A program made the translations under genes and the position numbers. Below, piece after piece: positions 22,918-30,902 of a DNA stretch of 35,447 bases; position 1 is the stretch's first letter; each line of letters starts with the position of its first letter. The stretch is from an uncultured Muribaculum sp. (GTDB lineage Bacteria > Bacteroidota > Bacteroidia > Bacteroidales > Muribaculaceae). The notes beneath the pieces were generated by a model. The model was not told where the DNA came from. It saw only the letters and a program-made list of their open reading frames with translations, and made no database searches. The stretch is from NCBI RefSeq assembly GCF_910583865.1, contig NZ_CAJTYX010000018.1, positions 4,138-39,584 of the forward strand, read 5' to 3'.

Positions 22918-24585
22918 ATGTTAAGATCGCTGCATATATCCAATTACGCCCTTATTGATTCGGTTGACATAACCTTTCACAACGGGTTCAACATCATTAC
23001 CGGAGAGACCGGTGCGGGCAAGTCGATAATGCTCGGCGCCCTTTCTCTTATCCTCGGCGAACGCGCTGACTTGAAGGCTGTGCGTGATTCAGGCCGTAAG
23101 TCGGTGATAGAAGCGACTTTTGAACTTCACGACTATAAGCGCCTTAGGGAGTATTGTACCGCTAATGATATAGAGTGGGACGACACCGTGTGCATACTCC
23201 GACGGGAGATTGCCCCTGCCGGACGATCGCGTGCGTTCATCAACGATTCCCCCGTCACCCTTGATCTGCTGTCGCATGTGGCCATGCTCCTCGTCGACAT
23301 CCATTCCCAGCACAACAATCGTCTGCTCGCGTCTCCGGAATTCCAATTGAGCATAATCGACACTCTTGCCGGCAATGAGGAGCTGTTGGCCGACTATGGA
23401 CGTCGTTTCGTTGCATATCGCCGTGCGCTTAAACGTCTGCGTGACACGAAGAAAATCATAGAGCAGAACCGGCAGGACGAGGACTTCACGCGTTTCCAGC
23501 TTGAACAGCTCGATGCCATGAAACTTGAGGCCGGGGAGCAGGAGCAGCTTGAAAAAGACCGTGACGTGCTCGCCAACATCTCGGAAATCAAATCGACACT
23601 CGGTGGTGCCCTCGCCGCACTCTCTGACGGTGCGCACAACGCTCTTTCGATGCTCGGGGATGCTGTCGAGTATTGCGAGCAGCTGTCGCAGGTGCTTGAG
23701 GATGCCGACAATATCGTGGAACGGCTGAATACCGCCCATATCGAATTGCGGGATATCGCTGACACGCTTGCTGACTTCGACCGCGACCTAAATGCCGACC
23801 CTGATGAGCTGGAGGCTATAGAGCAACGTCTCAACGACATATATTCCCTTCAGTCCAAGCATCATGTCAGCTCCATACAGGAGCTTGTCGACCTGCGTGA
23901 GAATCTCAGGATAAAGCTCTCGGCGCTTGAGAACAGTTCGTACACGATTGAGGAACTTGAAAAGGAGGCCCGGCGGGCCAAGGCCGCTGCCCGTGAAATT
24001 GCCGTAGAACTTACACGCAGGCGCACCGAGGAGGCCCGTCGGTTTGAGCGACTGCTCTGTGAGACAGCTTCTCCGCTCGGCATGAAGAACTTGCGCGCAC
24101 ATGTCGACATCCACACCGGCGACATGTCGGCTACAGGCATGGATGCCGTTGAGTTCCGGTTTGCGTTCAACAAGAACCAACCGTTGATGCCCGTAGGCGG
24201 CGCAGCGTCAGGAGGCGAGATATCGAGGCTCATGCTTTCGATCAAGAGCATCATAGCGAGCCGTATGCAACTTCCATCGATTATCTTCGATGAGATTGAT
24301 ACCGGGGTATCCGGTGATGTGGCCAACCGCATGGGCCGAATGATGCGCGACATATCGGAGTCGATACAAGTGATGGCTATAACGCATCTGCCGCAGGTGG
24401 CCGCTCTTGGCAACGCACATTACAAGGTATACAAGCTCGATGACGATGATGCCACACATACGCACATACGGCAGCTTGACGAACAGGAACGTGTCGATGA
24501 AATCGCGGTGATGCTTGGAGGTGCGACTGTAGATGATGCCGCACGTGCCAATGCCCTCTCCCTTCTCAATGCAAACAAACATTAA
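22918..24585 (+). CDS. recN: DNA repair protein RecN
   Basis: RecN is an SMC-like ATPase that gathers broken DNA ends during double-strand-break repair. The 555 residues have the expected plan: N-terminal head with SLHISNYALIDSVDITF and Walker A GETGAGKS at 29-36, a central coiled-coil from about 155 to 370 with the long KKIIEQNRQ and LEKDRDVLANISEIKSTL helices, and the C-terminal head with the ABC signature region GGAASGGEISRLMLSIK followed by Walker B IIFDEIDTGVSG and the D-loop, H-loop TH. The length is normal. It lies between the PorD-like gene and rlmB, in the arrangement seen in other Bacteroidota. All ATPase motifs are present. Confidence 0.96.
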   Translation: MLRSLHISNYALIDSVDITFHNGFNIITGETGAGKSIMLGALSLILGERADLKAVRDSGRKSVIEATFELHDYKRLREYCTANDIEWDDTVCILRREIAPAGRSRAFINDSPVTLDLLSHVAMLLVDIHSQHNNRLLASPEFQLSIIDTLAGNEELLADYGRRFVAYRRALKRLRDTKKIIEQNRQDEDFTRFQLEQLDAMKLEAGEQEQLEKDRDVLANISEIKSTLGGALAALSDGAHNALSMLGDAVEYCEQLSQVLEDADNIVERLNTAHIELRDIADTLADFDRDLNADPDELEAIEQRLNDIYSLQSKHHVSSIQELVDLRENLRIKLSALENSSYTIEELEKEARRAKAAAREIAVELTRRRTEEARRFERLLCETASPLGMKNLRAHVDIHTGDMSATGMDAVEFRFAFNKNQPLMPVGGAASGGEISRLMLSIKSIIASRMQLPSIIFDEIDTGVSGDVANRMGRMMRDISESIQVMAITHLPQVAALGNAHYKVYKLDDDDATHTHIRQLDEQERVDEIAVMLGGATVDDAARANALSLLNANKH

Positions 24586-24597
24586 GCTTGACTATTA

Positions 24598-25356
24598 ATG
24601 GAATCAACCGACTATATATTCGGCATACGTGCCGTGATCGAGGCTCTTGAAGCCGGCAAGGAGATAGACAAAGTGTTTATCCGCAAGGATCTTCAGGGCG
24701 ATGCCCTTCTTAAGGAACTGCTTGACAAACTGCGTCATGTGCGTGTGCCGGTACAGCGTGTGCCGGTGGAGCGTATCAACCGCATAACCCGTAAGAATCA
24801 CCAGGGTGTGCTTGCCATGCTCTCGGCCGTGACCTATCATCGGCTCGACCATCTTGTGCCGGAGCTTTATGAAGAGGGAGTGCTACCCTTTGTGGTGGTG
24901 CTCGACGGTATAACCGACGTGCGCAATTTCGGTGCCATCGCCCGCACGTGCGAGTGCGCCGGGGTCGATGCCATAGTTATTCCCGACCATGGCAGCGTTA
25001 GTGTCGGCGGTGATGCAGTAAAGACGTCCGCCGGTGCTTTGCTACATATCCCCGTGTGCCGCGAGCGCTCGGTCGCCGGTGCCGTGCGTTTTCTGAAAGA
25101 CAATGGCTACATGGTGGTCGCGGCATCGGAGAAGGCCGACATAAACTATACCCAGGCCGACTATACCGGCCCTGTGGCTATCGTTATGGGTGCCGAGGAT
25201 GTCGGCATCTCGCCCGAGGTGCTGCGGCTGTGCGACACGTTTGTGAGCATTCCGCAGTTCGGGCATATTGGCTCGCTCAATGTGTCGGTGGCCGCAGGCG
25301 TGGTTATCTATGAAGTGGTACGCCAGAGACTCGCCGGAAATCTTGAAGTGATGTGA
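24598..25356 (+). CDS. rlmB: 23S rRNA 2'-O-ribose methyltransferase RlmB (TrmH family)
   Basis: RlmB-type enzymes methylate the 2'-OH of G2251 in the 23S rRNA P-loop using S-adenosylmethionine. The 252 residues show an N-terminal substrate-binding L30e-like domain (YIFGIRAVIEALEAG near 6-20, VPVERINRITRKNHQG near 58-73) and a C-terminal SPOUT domain with the three knot motifs NFGAIARTCECAGVDAI near 104-120, VMGAEDVGISPEV near 196-208 and IPQFGHIGSLNVSVAAGVV near 218-236. The catalytic arginine in motif 1 and the NVSVA asparagine are present. It follows recN by 12 bases and precedes the helicase by one base. RlmB is the likely family member, though substrate choice in TrmH proteins cannot be proved from sequence. 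Confidence 0.92.
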   Translation: MESTDYIFGIRAVIEALEAGKEIDKVFIRKDLQGDALLKELLDKLRHVRVPVQRVPVERINRITRKNHQGVLAMLSAVTYHRLDHLVPELYEEGVLPFVVVLDGITDVRNFGAIARTCECAGVDAIVIPDHGSVSVGGDAVKTSAGALLHIPVCRERSVAGAVRFLKDNGYMVVAASEKADINYTQADYTGPVAIVMGAEDVGISPEVLRLCDTFVSIPQFGHIGSLNVSVAAGVVIYEVVRQRLAGNLEVM

Positions 25357-25357
25357 C

Positions 25358-27703
25358 ATGGCCGTGGAGGATGACTATCTGTCGCAGCTCAACGAGCAGC
25401 AGCGCGATGCCGTTGTCTATACCGACGGGCCGCAGCTCGTAATCGCCGGTGCCGGATCGGGTAAGACGCGTGTGCTCACGTACAAGATCGTGCATCTGCT
25501 CCGGTCAGGCTATGAGCCGTGGCGAATACTTGCCCTTACTTTCACCAACAAGGCCGCAAAGGAGATGCGGGAGCGCATCGAGCGCATGGTCGGTCCGGAA
25601 GTGGCCTCGCGGCTTTGGATGGGCACGTTCCACAGCATATTCGCGCGTCTGCTCAGGTTGAACGCCGACCGGATAGGCTTCAAAAGCAGCTTCACCATCT
25701 ACGATGCAGCCGATTCTAAGTCACTGATAAAGGCTATATTGCGCGATATGGAGCTTGATGACAAGGTCTATAAGCCAAATATCGTCGCAGCGGCCATATC
25801 CAATGCCAAGAATGCCCTTGTGTCGCCTGAAATGTATCTTGCCGATACGGCTCAAAAGGCTGCCGACGAGCGTGCTAAACGTCCCGCCCTCGGAGTGATA
25901 TACAGGGCATACTGTAAGAGATGCCGCGAATCCGGGGCTATGGATTTCGACGATCTCCTCTATTATACCAACCTGCTGCTGCGCGACAATGACGACATAC
26001 GCAGGAAGTATCAGGAATATTTCCGCTATGTGCTCGTCGACGAGTATCAGGACACAAATTTCGCACAACATGTCATCATACGCCAGCTTTGCGCTGAATC
26101 GAAAGCGCTGTGTGTGGTCGGAGATGACGCTCAGAGCATCTACTCGTTCCGGGGTGCCAACATAAGCAACATATTGAACCTGAACAAATCGTTTCCGGGG
26201 CTGCGCACGTTCAAGCTTGAACAGAACTACAGGTCGACACAGAACATCATCAATGCCGCGAACACTCTTATCGCCAAGAACAAAGAACAGATACCCAAAC
26301 AGGTATTTTCTCGCAACGACGTGGGTGCACGCATAGAGGTGGTTCAGGCCTACAGCGACTACGAGGAGGCGATTCTGGTAGCGAACAAGGTGTCGCAGAT
26401 GCAGATGCGCAGCCATGACCCTTACAACGAGTTCGCCATACTCTATCGCACCAATTCACAGTCGCGCCGCATGGAGGAATCGTTGCGCAACCGCAATATC
26501 CCGTATCGTATATATGGCGGCCTTTCGTTCTATCAGCGCAAGGAGGTGAAGGACGTGGTCGCCTACATGCGTCTTGCCGTCAATCCCGATGACGATGAAG
26601 CGTTCAAGCGTGTCATCAACTATCCGGCGCGCGGCATAGGAGAAACCACTGTAGGCAGGTTGATACATGCCGCCATGCATAATGGCGTGAGCCTGTGGCG
26701 TGTCGTCACGTCGCTCGACAGCTACGACACCGGACTCAAGGCGGCGGCGATAAAGAAAGTGGAGGGGTTCGTGGAGCAGATACAGAAATTCGTGGGGATG
26801 GTGACAGCCGGTCTCTCGGCTTACGAGGTGGCACGGGCGATTGTTGAGGACACGCGCATGCTCGCGTCGCTTATCCATGACAACACCCCCGAAAGTATTT
26901 CCAAGCAGGAAAATATACTTGAGCTTTTGCAGGGAATCTCGGAGTTTGTTGGTGAACGCCTGGAGCAGTCGGCTCAGGAGACCAAGCTTGTGGACTTCCT
27001 TGCCAACGTGTCGCTGGCTACCGACCAGGACATGAGCGACAGCAACGGCGAGGCTGTGACGCTGATGACCGTGCATGCCGCCAAGGGATTGGAGTTCAAC
27101 AATGTGATTGTGGTCGGAGTGGAGGAGGATCTGTTCCCGTCAGCAATGAGCTGCGACACACTACGTGGCATAGAAGAGGAGCGCCGTCTGCTCTACGTGG
27201 CGATAACGCGGGCGCGTCGTCATTGCGTGCTCACATACGCCGGAAGCCGCTACCGTAACGGCCAGACCGCGCCCGCACGTCCGTCGCGTTTCATCGCAGA
27301 CATCGACCGAAGCTACCTTTACGTCTCTCCCGGGTGCGATTTCGGGCGTCCTGACAGTGTGATCAGTCCTATCGACAATTACCGGGATTCCATACGCGAC
27401 AACCGGGAGCGTCGCCGCTCATTCTCACATCCTCTTGTCGATAATGTGCCTTCACAGATACGTCCTGTCAACTTATCATCAACCCCGATAGAGGCCGCTC
27501 CCGGAAACGGCAGCGAAAACCTCCATGACGTGTCGGAACTGACTGTCGGCATGAAGATAGAGCATTCACGTTTCGGCCTGGGCACTATAACTGTAGTCGC
27601 GGCCAATGCGCCGAGTCCTACCGTGACGGTTAGGTTCAATGTAGTGGGGGAAAAGAAACTGCTGCTTAAGTTCGCACGATTCACAATACTTGAGAACCAA
27701 TAA
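25358..27703 (+). CDS. UvrD/PcrA-type superfamily 1 DNA helicase
   Basis: This 781-residue enzyme is a 3'-5' ATP-dependent helicase of the UvrD/PcrA/Rep group, acting in excision repair, mismatch repair or removal of blocked transcription and replication complexes. All motifs are in order: Q-motif LNEQQRDAV near 11-19, Walker A GAGSGKT at 31-37, motif Ia TFTNKAAKEM, motif II DEYQDTN, motif III GDDAQSIYSFRGA, motif IV QNYRST, motif V VTLMTVHAAKGLEF and motif VI RRLLYVAITRARR. A C-terminal small barrel (LTVGMKIEHSRFGLGTI ... FARFTIL) resembles the RNA polymerase-binding Tudor domain of PcrA and UvrD. It begins one base after rlmB ends. Confidence 0.95.
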   Translation: MAVEDDYLSQLNEQQRDAVVYTDGPQLVIAGAGSGKTRVLTYKIVHLLRSGYEPWRILALTFTNKAAKEMRERIERMVGPEVASRLWMGTFHSIFARLLRLNADRIGFKSSFTIYDAADSKSLIKAILRDMELDDKVYKPNIVAAAISNAKNALVSPEMYLADTAQKAADERAKRPALGVIYRAYCKRCRESGAMDFDDLLYYTNLLLRDNDDIRRKYQEYFRYVLVDEYQDTNFAQHVIIRQLCAESKALCVVGDDAQSIYSFRGANISNILNLNKSFPGLRTFKLEQNYRSTQNIINAANTLIAKNKEQIPKQVFSRNDVGARIEVVQAYSDYEEAILVANKVSQMQMRSHDPYNEFAILYRTNSQSRRMEESLRNRNIPYRIYGGLSFYQRKEVKDVVAYMRLAVNPDDDEAFKRVINYPARGIGETTVGRLIHAAMHNGVSLWRVVTSLDSYDTGLKAAAIKKVEGFVEQIQKFVGMVTAGLSAYEVARAIVEDTRMLASLIHDNTPESISKQENILELLQGISEFVGERLEQSAQETKLVDFLANVSLATDQDMSDSNGEAVTLMTVHAAKGLEFNNVIVVGVEEDLFPSAMSCDTLRGIEEERRLLYVAITRARRHCVLTYAGSRYRNGQTAPARPSRFIADIDRSYLYVSPGCDFGRPDSVISPIDNYRDSIRDNRERRRSFSHPLVDNVPSQIRPVNLSSTPIEAAPGNGSENLHDVSELTVGMKIEHSRFGLGTITVVAANAPSPTVTVRFNVVGEKKLLLKFARFTILENQ

Positions 27704-27725
27704 GTAACTACCAAAATACAGGTAT

Positions 27726-28877
27726 ATGGAAGCATCACAGCTGTCAACACCATATTATATAGTATATGAGGACCGCATACGCCGCAACCTTGAGCTTATC
27801 ACCTCGGTGGCGCGCGATGCGGGGATCGAGATAATAATGGCTTTCAAGGCCAATGCACTCTGGCGCACATTCCCCGTGGTGCGTGAATATGTGCGCGACT
27901 CCACGGCAAGTTCCCTCAACGAGATGCGTCTGGGCAACGAGGAGCTTGGGGGTGAGGTGCACACATATTGTCCGGCATATACTCCCGACACGATAGGGGA
28001 GTTTATTGCCGGGAGCACGCATCTTACCTTCAACTCAATTTCGCAGTGGGAGCGCTTCCGTAAGGATGTGGAGGAATACAATGCCTCGCACCCGGAACGA
28101 CGCGTCAGTCCCGGACTACGTGTCAATCCGATGTGTTCGGTGATAGATACCGACATCTACAATCCGGCTGTGCCCGGTTCCCGCTTCGGGGTCACGGCGG
28201 AGCAGATCGGCGACCGTCTGCCCGACGGCATAGAAGGTCTGCATTTCCATGCGCTGTGCGAATCTTCGTCATATGATCTGGAGAAGGTGCTCGCCGCTTT
28301 CGAGGAGCAGTTCGGCCGCTATCTGCCCCAGGTCGGATGGGTGAACATGGGTGGCGGACATCTCATGACCCGCGAGGGATATGACACTGCCCATCTCGTG
28401 GCACTACTGCGTGGATTCAAGGAGCGTTATCCGTGGCTGAGGGTGATTCTTGAGCCAGGAAGCGCGTTCATGTGGCGCACGGGCGATCTGGTGACATCAG
28501 TGGTAGACGTGGTGGAGAACCAGGGGGTGAAAACAGCCATCATCGACGCATCTTTTGCCTGCCATATGCCTGACTGCCTGGAGATGCCCTACAAACCCGC
28601 CATAACAGGCAGCGTACAGCCTGCCGAAGGATTGCCATCCTACCGTCTTGGCGGTAATTCATGCCTGAGTGGGGATTTTGTGGGCGACTGGACCTTTGCG
28701 CGCCCTCTTCGGATCGGTGACCGCCTGACGCTTGAGGATATGAACCATTACACTACCGTAAAGACCACGATGTTCAACGGCATACAGCATCCCGACATGG
28801 TGTGGTGCGATTCAGCCGGCGAATGCACTGTGTTGCGGCATTTCACCTACGAGGATTACAAGTCGCGCATGGACTGA
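27726..28877 (+). CDS. nspC: Carboxynorspermidine / carboxyspermidine decarboxylase
   Basis: NspC is a PLP-dependent decarboxylase of the alanine racemase fold that makes spermidine (or norspermidine) from its carboxylated precursor, the last step of the alternative polyamine route common in Bacteroidota and gut bacteria. The 383 residues have the PLP lysine K41 in FKANALW, HFHALCE near 173-179, the GGGH phosphate-binding turn near 209-212, EPGSAF near 241-246, and the substrate-binding ASFACHMPDCLEMPYKP segment typical of NspC, with GGNSCLSGDF after it. It starts 22 bases after the helicase stop. The partner carboxyspermidine dehydrogenase is not in the window. Discrimination between carboxyspermidine and carboxynorspermidine is not possible here. 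Confidence 0.93.
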   Translation: MEASQLSTPYYIVYEDRIRRNLELITSVARDAGIEIIMAFKANALWRTFPVVREYVRDSTASSLNEMRLGNEELGGEVHTYCPAYTPDTIGEFIAGSTHLTFNSISQWERFRKDVEEYNASHPERRVSPGLRVNPMCSVIDTDIYNPAVPGSRFGVTAEQIGDRLPDGIEGLHFHALCESSSYDLEKVLAAFEEQFGRYLPQVGWVNMGGGHLMTREGYDTAHLVALLRGFKERYPWLRVILEPGSAFMWRTGDLVTSVVDVVENQGVKTAIIDASFACHMPDCLEMPYKPAITGSVQPAEGLPSYRLGGNSCLSGDFVGDWTFARPLRIGDRLTLEDMNHYTTVKTTMFNGIQHPDMVWCDSAGECTVLRHFTYEDYKSRMD

Positions 28878-28965
28878 CCCTTCGGCGTCTCACTCCATAT
28901 CAGGGTTGGCTTCCGCGACTTTTCCCATATTGTGACACTCGAAACATCACTATACATTACTGCCC

Positions 28966-29964
28966 ATGCCGAAATATTCCGTAATAATCCCAGTCTACAA
29001 CCGAATCGATGAGGTTGATGATCTCCTGAAGAGCCTAACCGAACAGACGTTTGCCGATTTTGAGGTCATAATCGTGGAGGACGGTTCTACGGCTCCTTGC
29101 GAGGATGCCGTCAAGCACTATGCGGATAATATCGATGTGAAGTACTTCTATAAGGATAACGAAGGTCGCTCGATTGCCCGCAATTATGGCATGGAGCGCG
29201 CATCGGGCGAATATTTCATATTTTTCGATTCCGACTGCGTGATTCCTCAGTGTTATTTCGAAAACCTCGATAAGGCTCTTGCTTCCCGTCCGCTCGATTG
29301 TTTCGGAGGCCCTGATGCAGCCCACGACTCGTTCACGCCCACACAGAAGGCCATAAACCACTCCATGACCTCGTTCCTGACCACAGGAGGCATACGCGGC
29401 GGAAAGATCAGTCTGGAAAAATTCACACCACGCACGTTCAACATGGGTTATTCCCGAAAGGTCTACGAGCGGGTAGGGGGATTCCGCGAGATGTTTTCGG
29501 AGGATATCGACATGAGCACGCGCATACGCAAGGCCGGATTTTCCATCGGGCTTATCCACGAGGCCCCTGTCTACCATAAGAGGCGTGTGGACTTCCGCAA
29601 GTTTCTGCGTCAGGTCTATGTGTTCGGCATGTCGCGTATCACACTCTATTTGCTTTATCCCGACTCGCTGAAGCTCGTACACTGGCTTCCGGCAGTGGCG
29701 GTGACCGGTGCTGCCGCCCTATTGTTGCTCGGCTTGTTTGTTTCCCCATGGTTCCTGCTTCCGCTCGGACTATACCTGCTCGCCATATGGGTGGCTGCGC
29801 TTGTCTCCACGCGTTCCGTTAAGATTGCGACATTGGCTGTGCCGGCGAGCATAATCCAGCTCGGAGGCTACGGATGCGGATTCATAAAGGCCTATTTCAC
29901 GAAAATCATCATGGGACGCGGACGCGACATCGCGGAAGAGGTCGATATGCGACGCGGTAAATAG
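28966..29964 (+). CDS. Family 2 glycosyltransferase with C-terminal membrane helices
   Basis: This 332-residue protein is a GT-A fold family 2 glycosyltransferase. The N-terminal domain has VIIPVYNRIDEVDDLLKSL near 6-24, VIIVEDGS at 34-41, a DSD metal/nucleotide-sugar motif at 88-90 in FFDSDCVIP, and the putative catalytic-base region SEDIDMSTRIRKAG near 178-191. Three or so hydrophobic helices lie at about 235-310, followed by a basic tail, so the enzyme is probably anchored in the inner membrane facing the cytoplasm. Donor and acceptor are unknown. An 88-base gap follows nspC without a clear promoter, so it may be read from the upstream run or separately. radC follows after about 45 bases. 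Confidence 0.88.
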   Translation: MPKYSVIIPVYNRIDEVDDLLKSLTEQTFADFEVIIVEDGSTAPCEDAVKHYADNIDVKYFYKDNEGRSIARNYGMERASGEYFIFFDSDCVIPQCYFENLDKALASRPLDCFGGPDAAHDSFTPTQKAINHSMTSFLTTGGIRGGKISLEKFTPRTFNMGYSRKVYERVGGFREMFSEDIDMSTRIRKAGFSIGLIHEAPVYHKRRVDFRKFLRQVYVFGMSRITLYLLYPDSLKLVHWLPAVAVTGAAALLLLGLFVSPWFLLPLGLYLLAIWVAALVSTRSVKIATLAVPASIIQLGGYGCGFIKAYFTKIIMGRGRDIAEEVDMRRGK

Positions 29965-30008
29965 GCATTTGACCGTCTGGCAGATAAATAATTTCAATAA
30001 GCTATCAT

Positions 30009-30734
30009 ATGGAATCTCCTCAACCTGAAGTACGCGACTATATCCTTATAGAGGATATCGCTCCGTCCGACCGACCTCGCGAAAAGGCCATGCGCGACGG
30101 CATCGGTTCGCTTTCGACACCTGAACTTGTGGCCATAATCTTCGGCAACGGCATGCGCGGCAAGTCGGTGCTGACCATGAGCCAGGAACTTCTACGCCGC
30201 TATGGCGGTCGGCTGTCGGACATCGCGTCACGCTCCGTGCGTGATATCGTGCGCGACAATCCGGGAGTCGGTCCGGCAAAGGCCATCGGACTCCTTGCGG
30301 CATTCGAGCTTGGCATGCGCTGCCGCGACGAGGATGTCGAGATAAAACCTGTGATAAAAGGTAGTGACAGCGTGTATGCTCTGATGCGTCGCAGGTTGCA
30401 GCACATTCACCATGAGGAGTTCTGGGTGCTGATGCTCTCGCGCGGCAACACTGTGGTCGACCGGTTGCAGATCAGCAGCGGAGGTACGGCGGCGACCGTG
30501 GTCGATCCGAAGATCATATTCAAGCGTGTGATGGAGCGTGGCGACGAGGTGGCGTCCATAATCCTCGTACATAACCATCCTTCAGGCAACCTTCGTCCAA
30601 GTATCGAGGACGACCGGCTCACCTCACGTCTGGTCGAGGGTGGAAAGCTGCTTGACATAACGGTATTCGACCATGTGATTATTACTCCGAACGGTTATTT
30701 TTCTTATGCCGACGAAGGAAAGATGCGCAATTGA
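30009..30734 (+). CDS. radC: RadC family JAMM-domain protein
   Basis: This 241-residue protein is RadC-like, a family with an N-terminal helix-hairpin-helix DNA-binding region and a C-terminal JAMM metalloprotease-like domain. The HhH lies around DNPGVGPAKAIGLLAAFELG (83-102). The JAMM zinc motif is intact: H188-N-H190-P-S-G and D201, with the preceding acidic residue E178 in the ERGDEVASIILV strand. The family was named for a radiation-sensitive mutant later assigned elsewhere, so a repair role is not established. It follows the glycosyltransferase by about 45 bases. Downstream, the phosphohexomutase has its own promoter. It is normal in length, and I see no mobile-element context that might suggest the anti-restriction members. 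Confidence 0.92.
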   Translation: MESPQPEVRDYILIEDIAPSDRPREKAMRDGIGSLSTPELVAIIFGNGMRGKSVLTMSQELLRRYGGRLSDIASRSVRDIVRDNPGVGPAKAIGLLAAFELGMRCRDEDVEIKPVIKGSDSVYALMRRRLQHIHHEEFWVLMLSRGNTVVDRLQISSGGTAATVVDPKIIFKRVMERGDEVASIILVHNHPSGNLRPSIEDDRLTSRLVEGGKLLDITVFDHVIITPNGYFSYADEGKMRN

Positions 30735-30802
30735 TTGCATGGTAAGGATGAGGATTGTGTTTGCCGGAAAAAGCAATAGGTAAAAATTATTTTGGAATTA
30801 TA

Positions 30803-30826
30803 ACTGTTTTTTCTTGCTAAAACAGT
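30803..30826. promoter_or_regulatory. Perfect 8-bp inverted repeat around the mutase -33 box
   Basis: ACTGTTTT (30803-30810) and AAAACAGT (30819-30826) are exact reverse complements separated by eight bases, and the -33 TTG (30814-30816) of the downstream promoter lies in the spacer. The placement is that of an operator. I do not recognise the regulator. Confidence 0.45.
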
Positions 30827-30844
30827 GGCGAAACGTTACCTTTG
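30814..30844 (+). promoter_or_regulatory. Promoter of the phosphohexomutase gene, TTG-N20-TACCTTTG
   Basis: TTG at 30814-30816 and TACCTTTG at 30837-30844 are 20 bases apart, as in Bacteroidota promoters. The start would lie about 50 bases before the ATG at 30903. Confidence 0.65.
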
Positions 30845-30902
30845 TAAATACCTCTCCCTACAGAATTTGTCCAAATACCTTAATACCAAAAAATTTCAAG
30901 AT

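Noticed and set aside
23089..23739. 216-codon frame antisense to recN
   Set aside because: Shadow frame within an intact recN; no recognisable protein.
30825..30902. GTG start at 30825 for the phosphohexomutase
   Set aside because: The predicted -7 box lies inside this extension, so the ATG at 30903 is the likely start.
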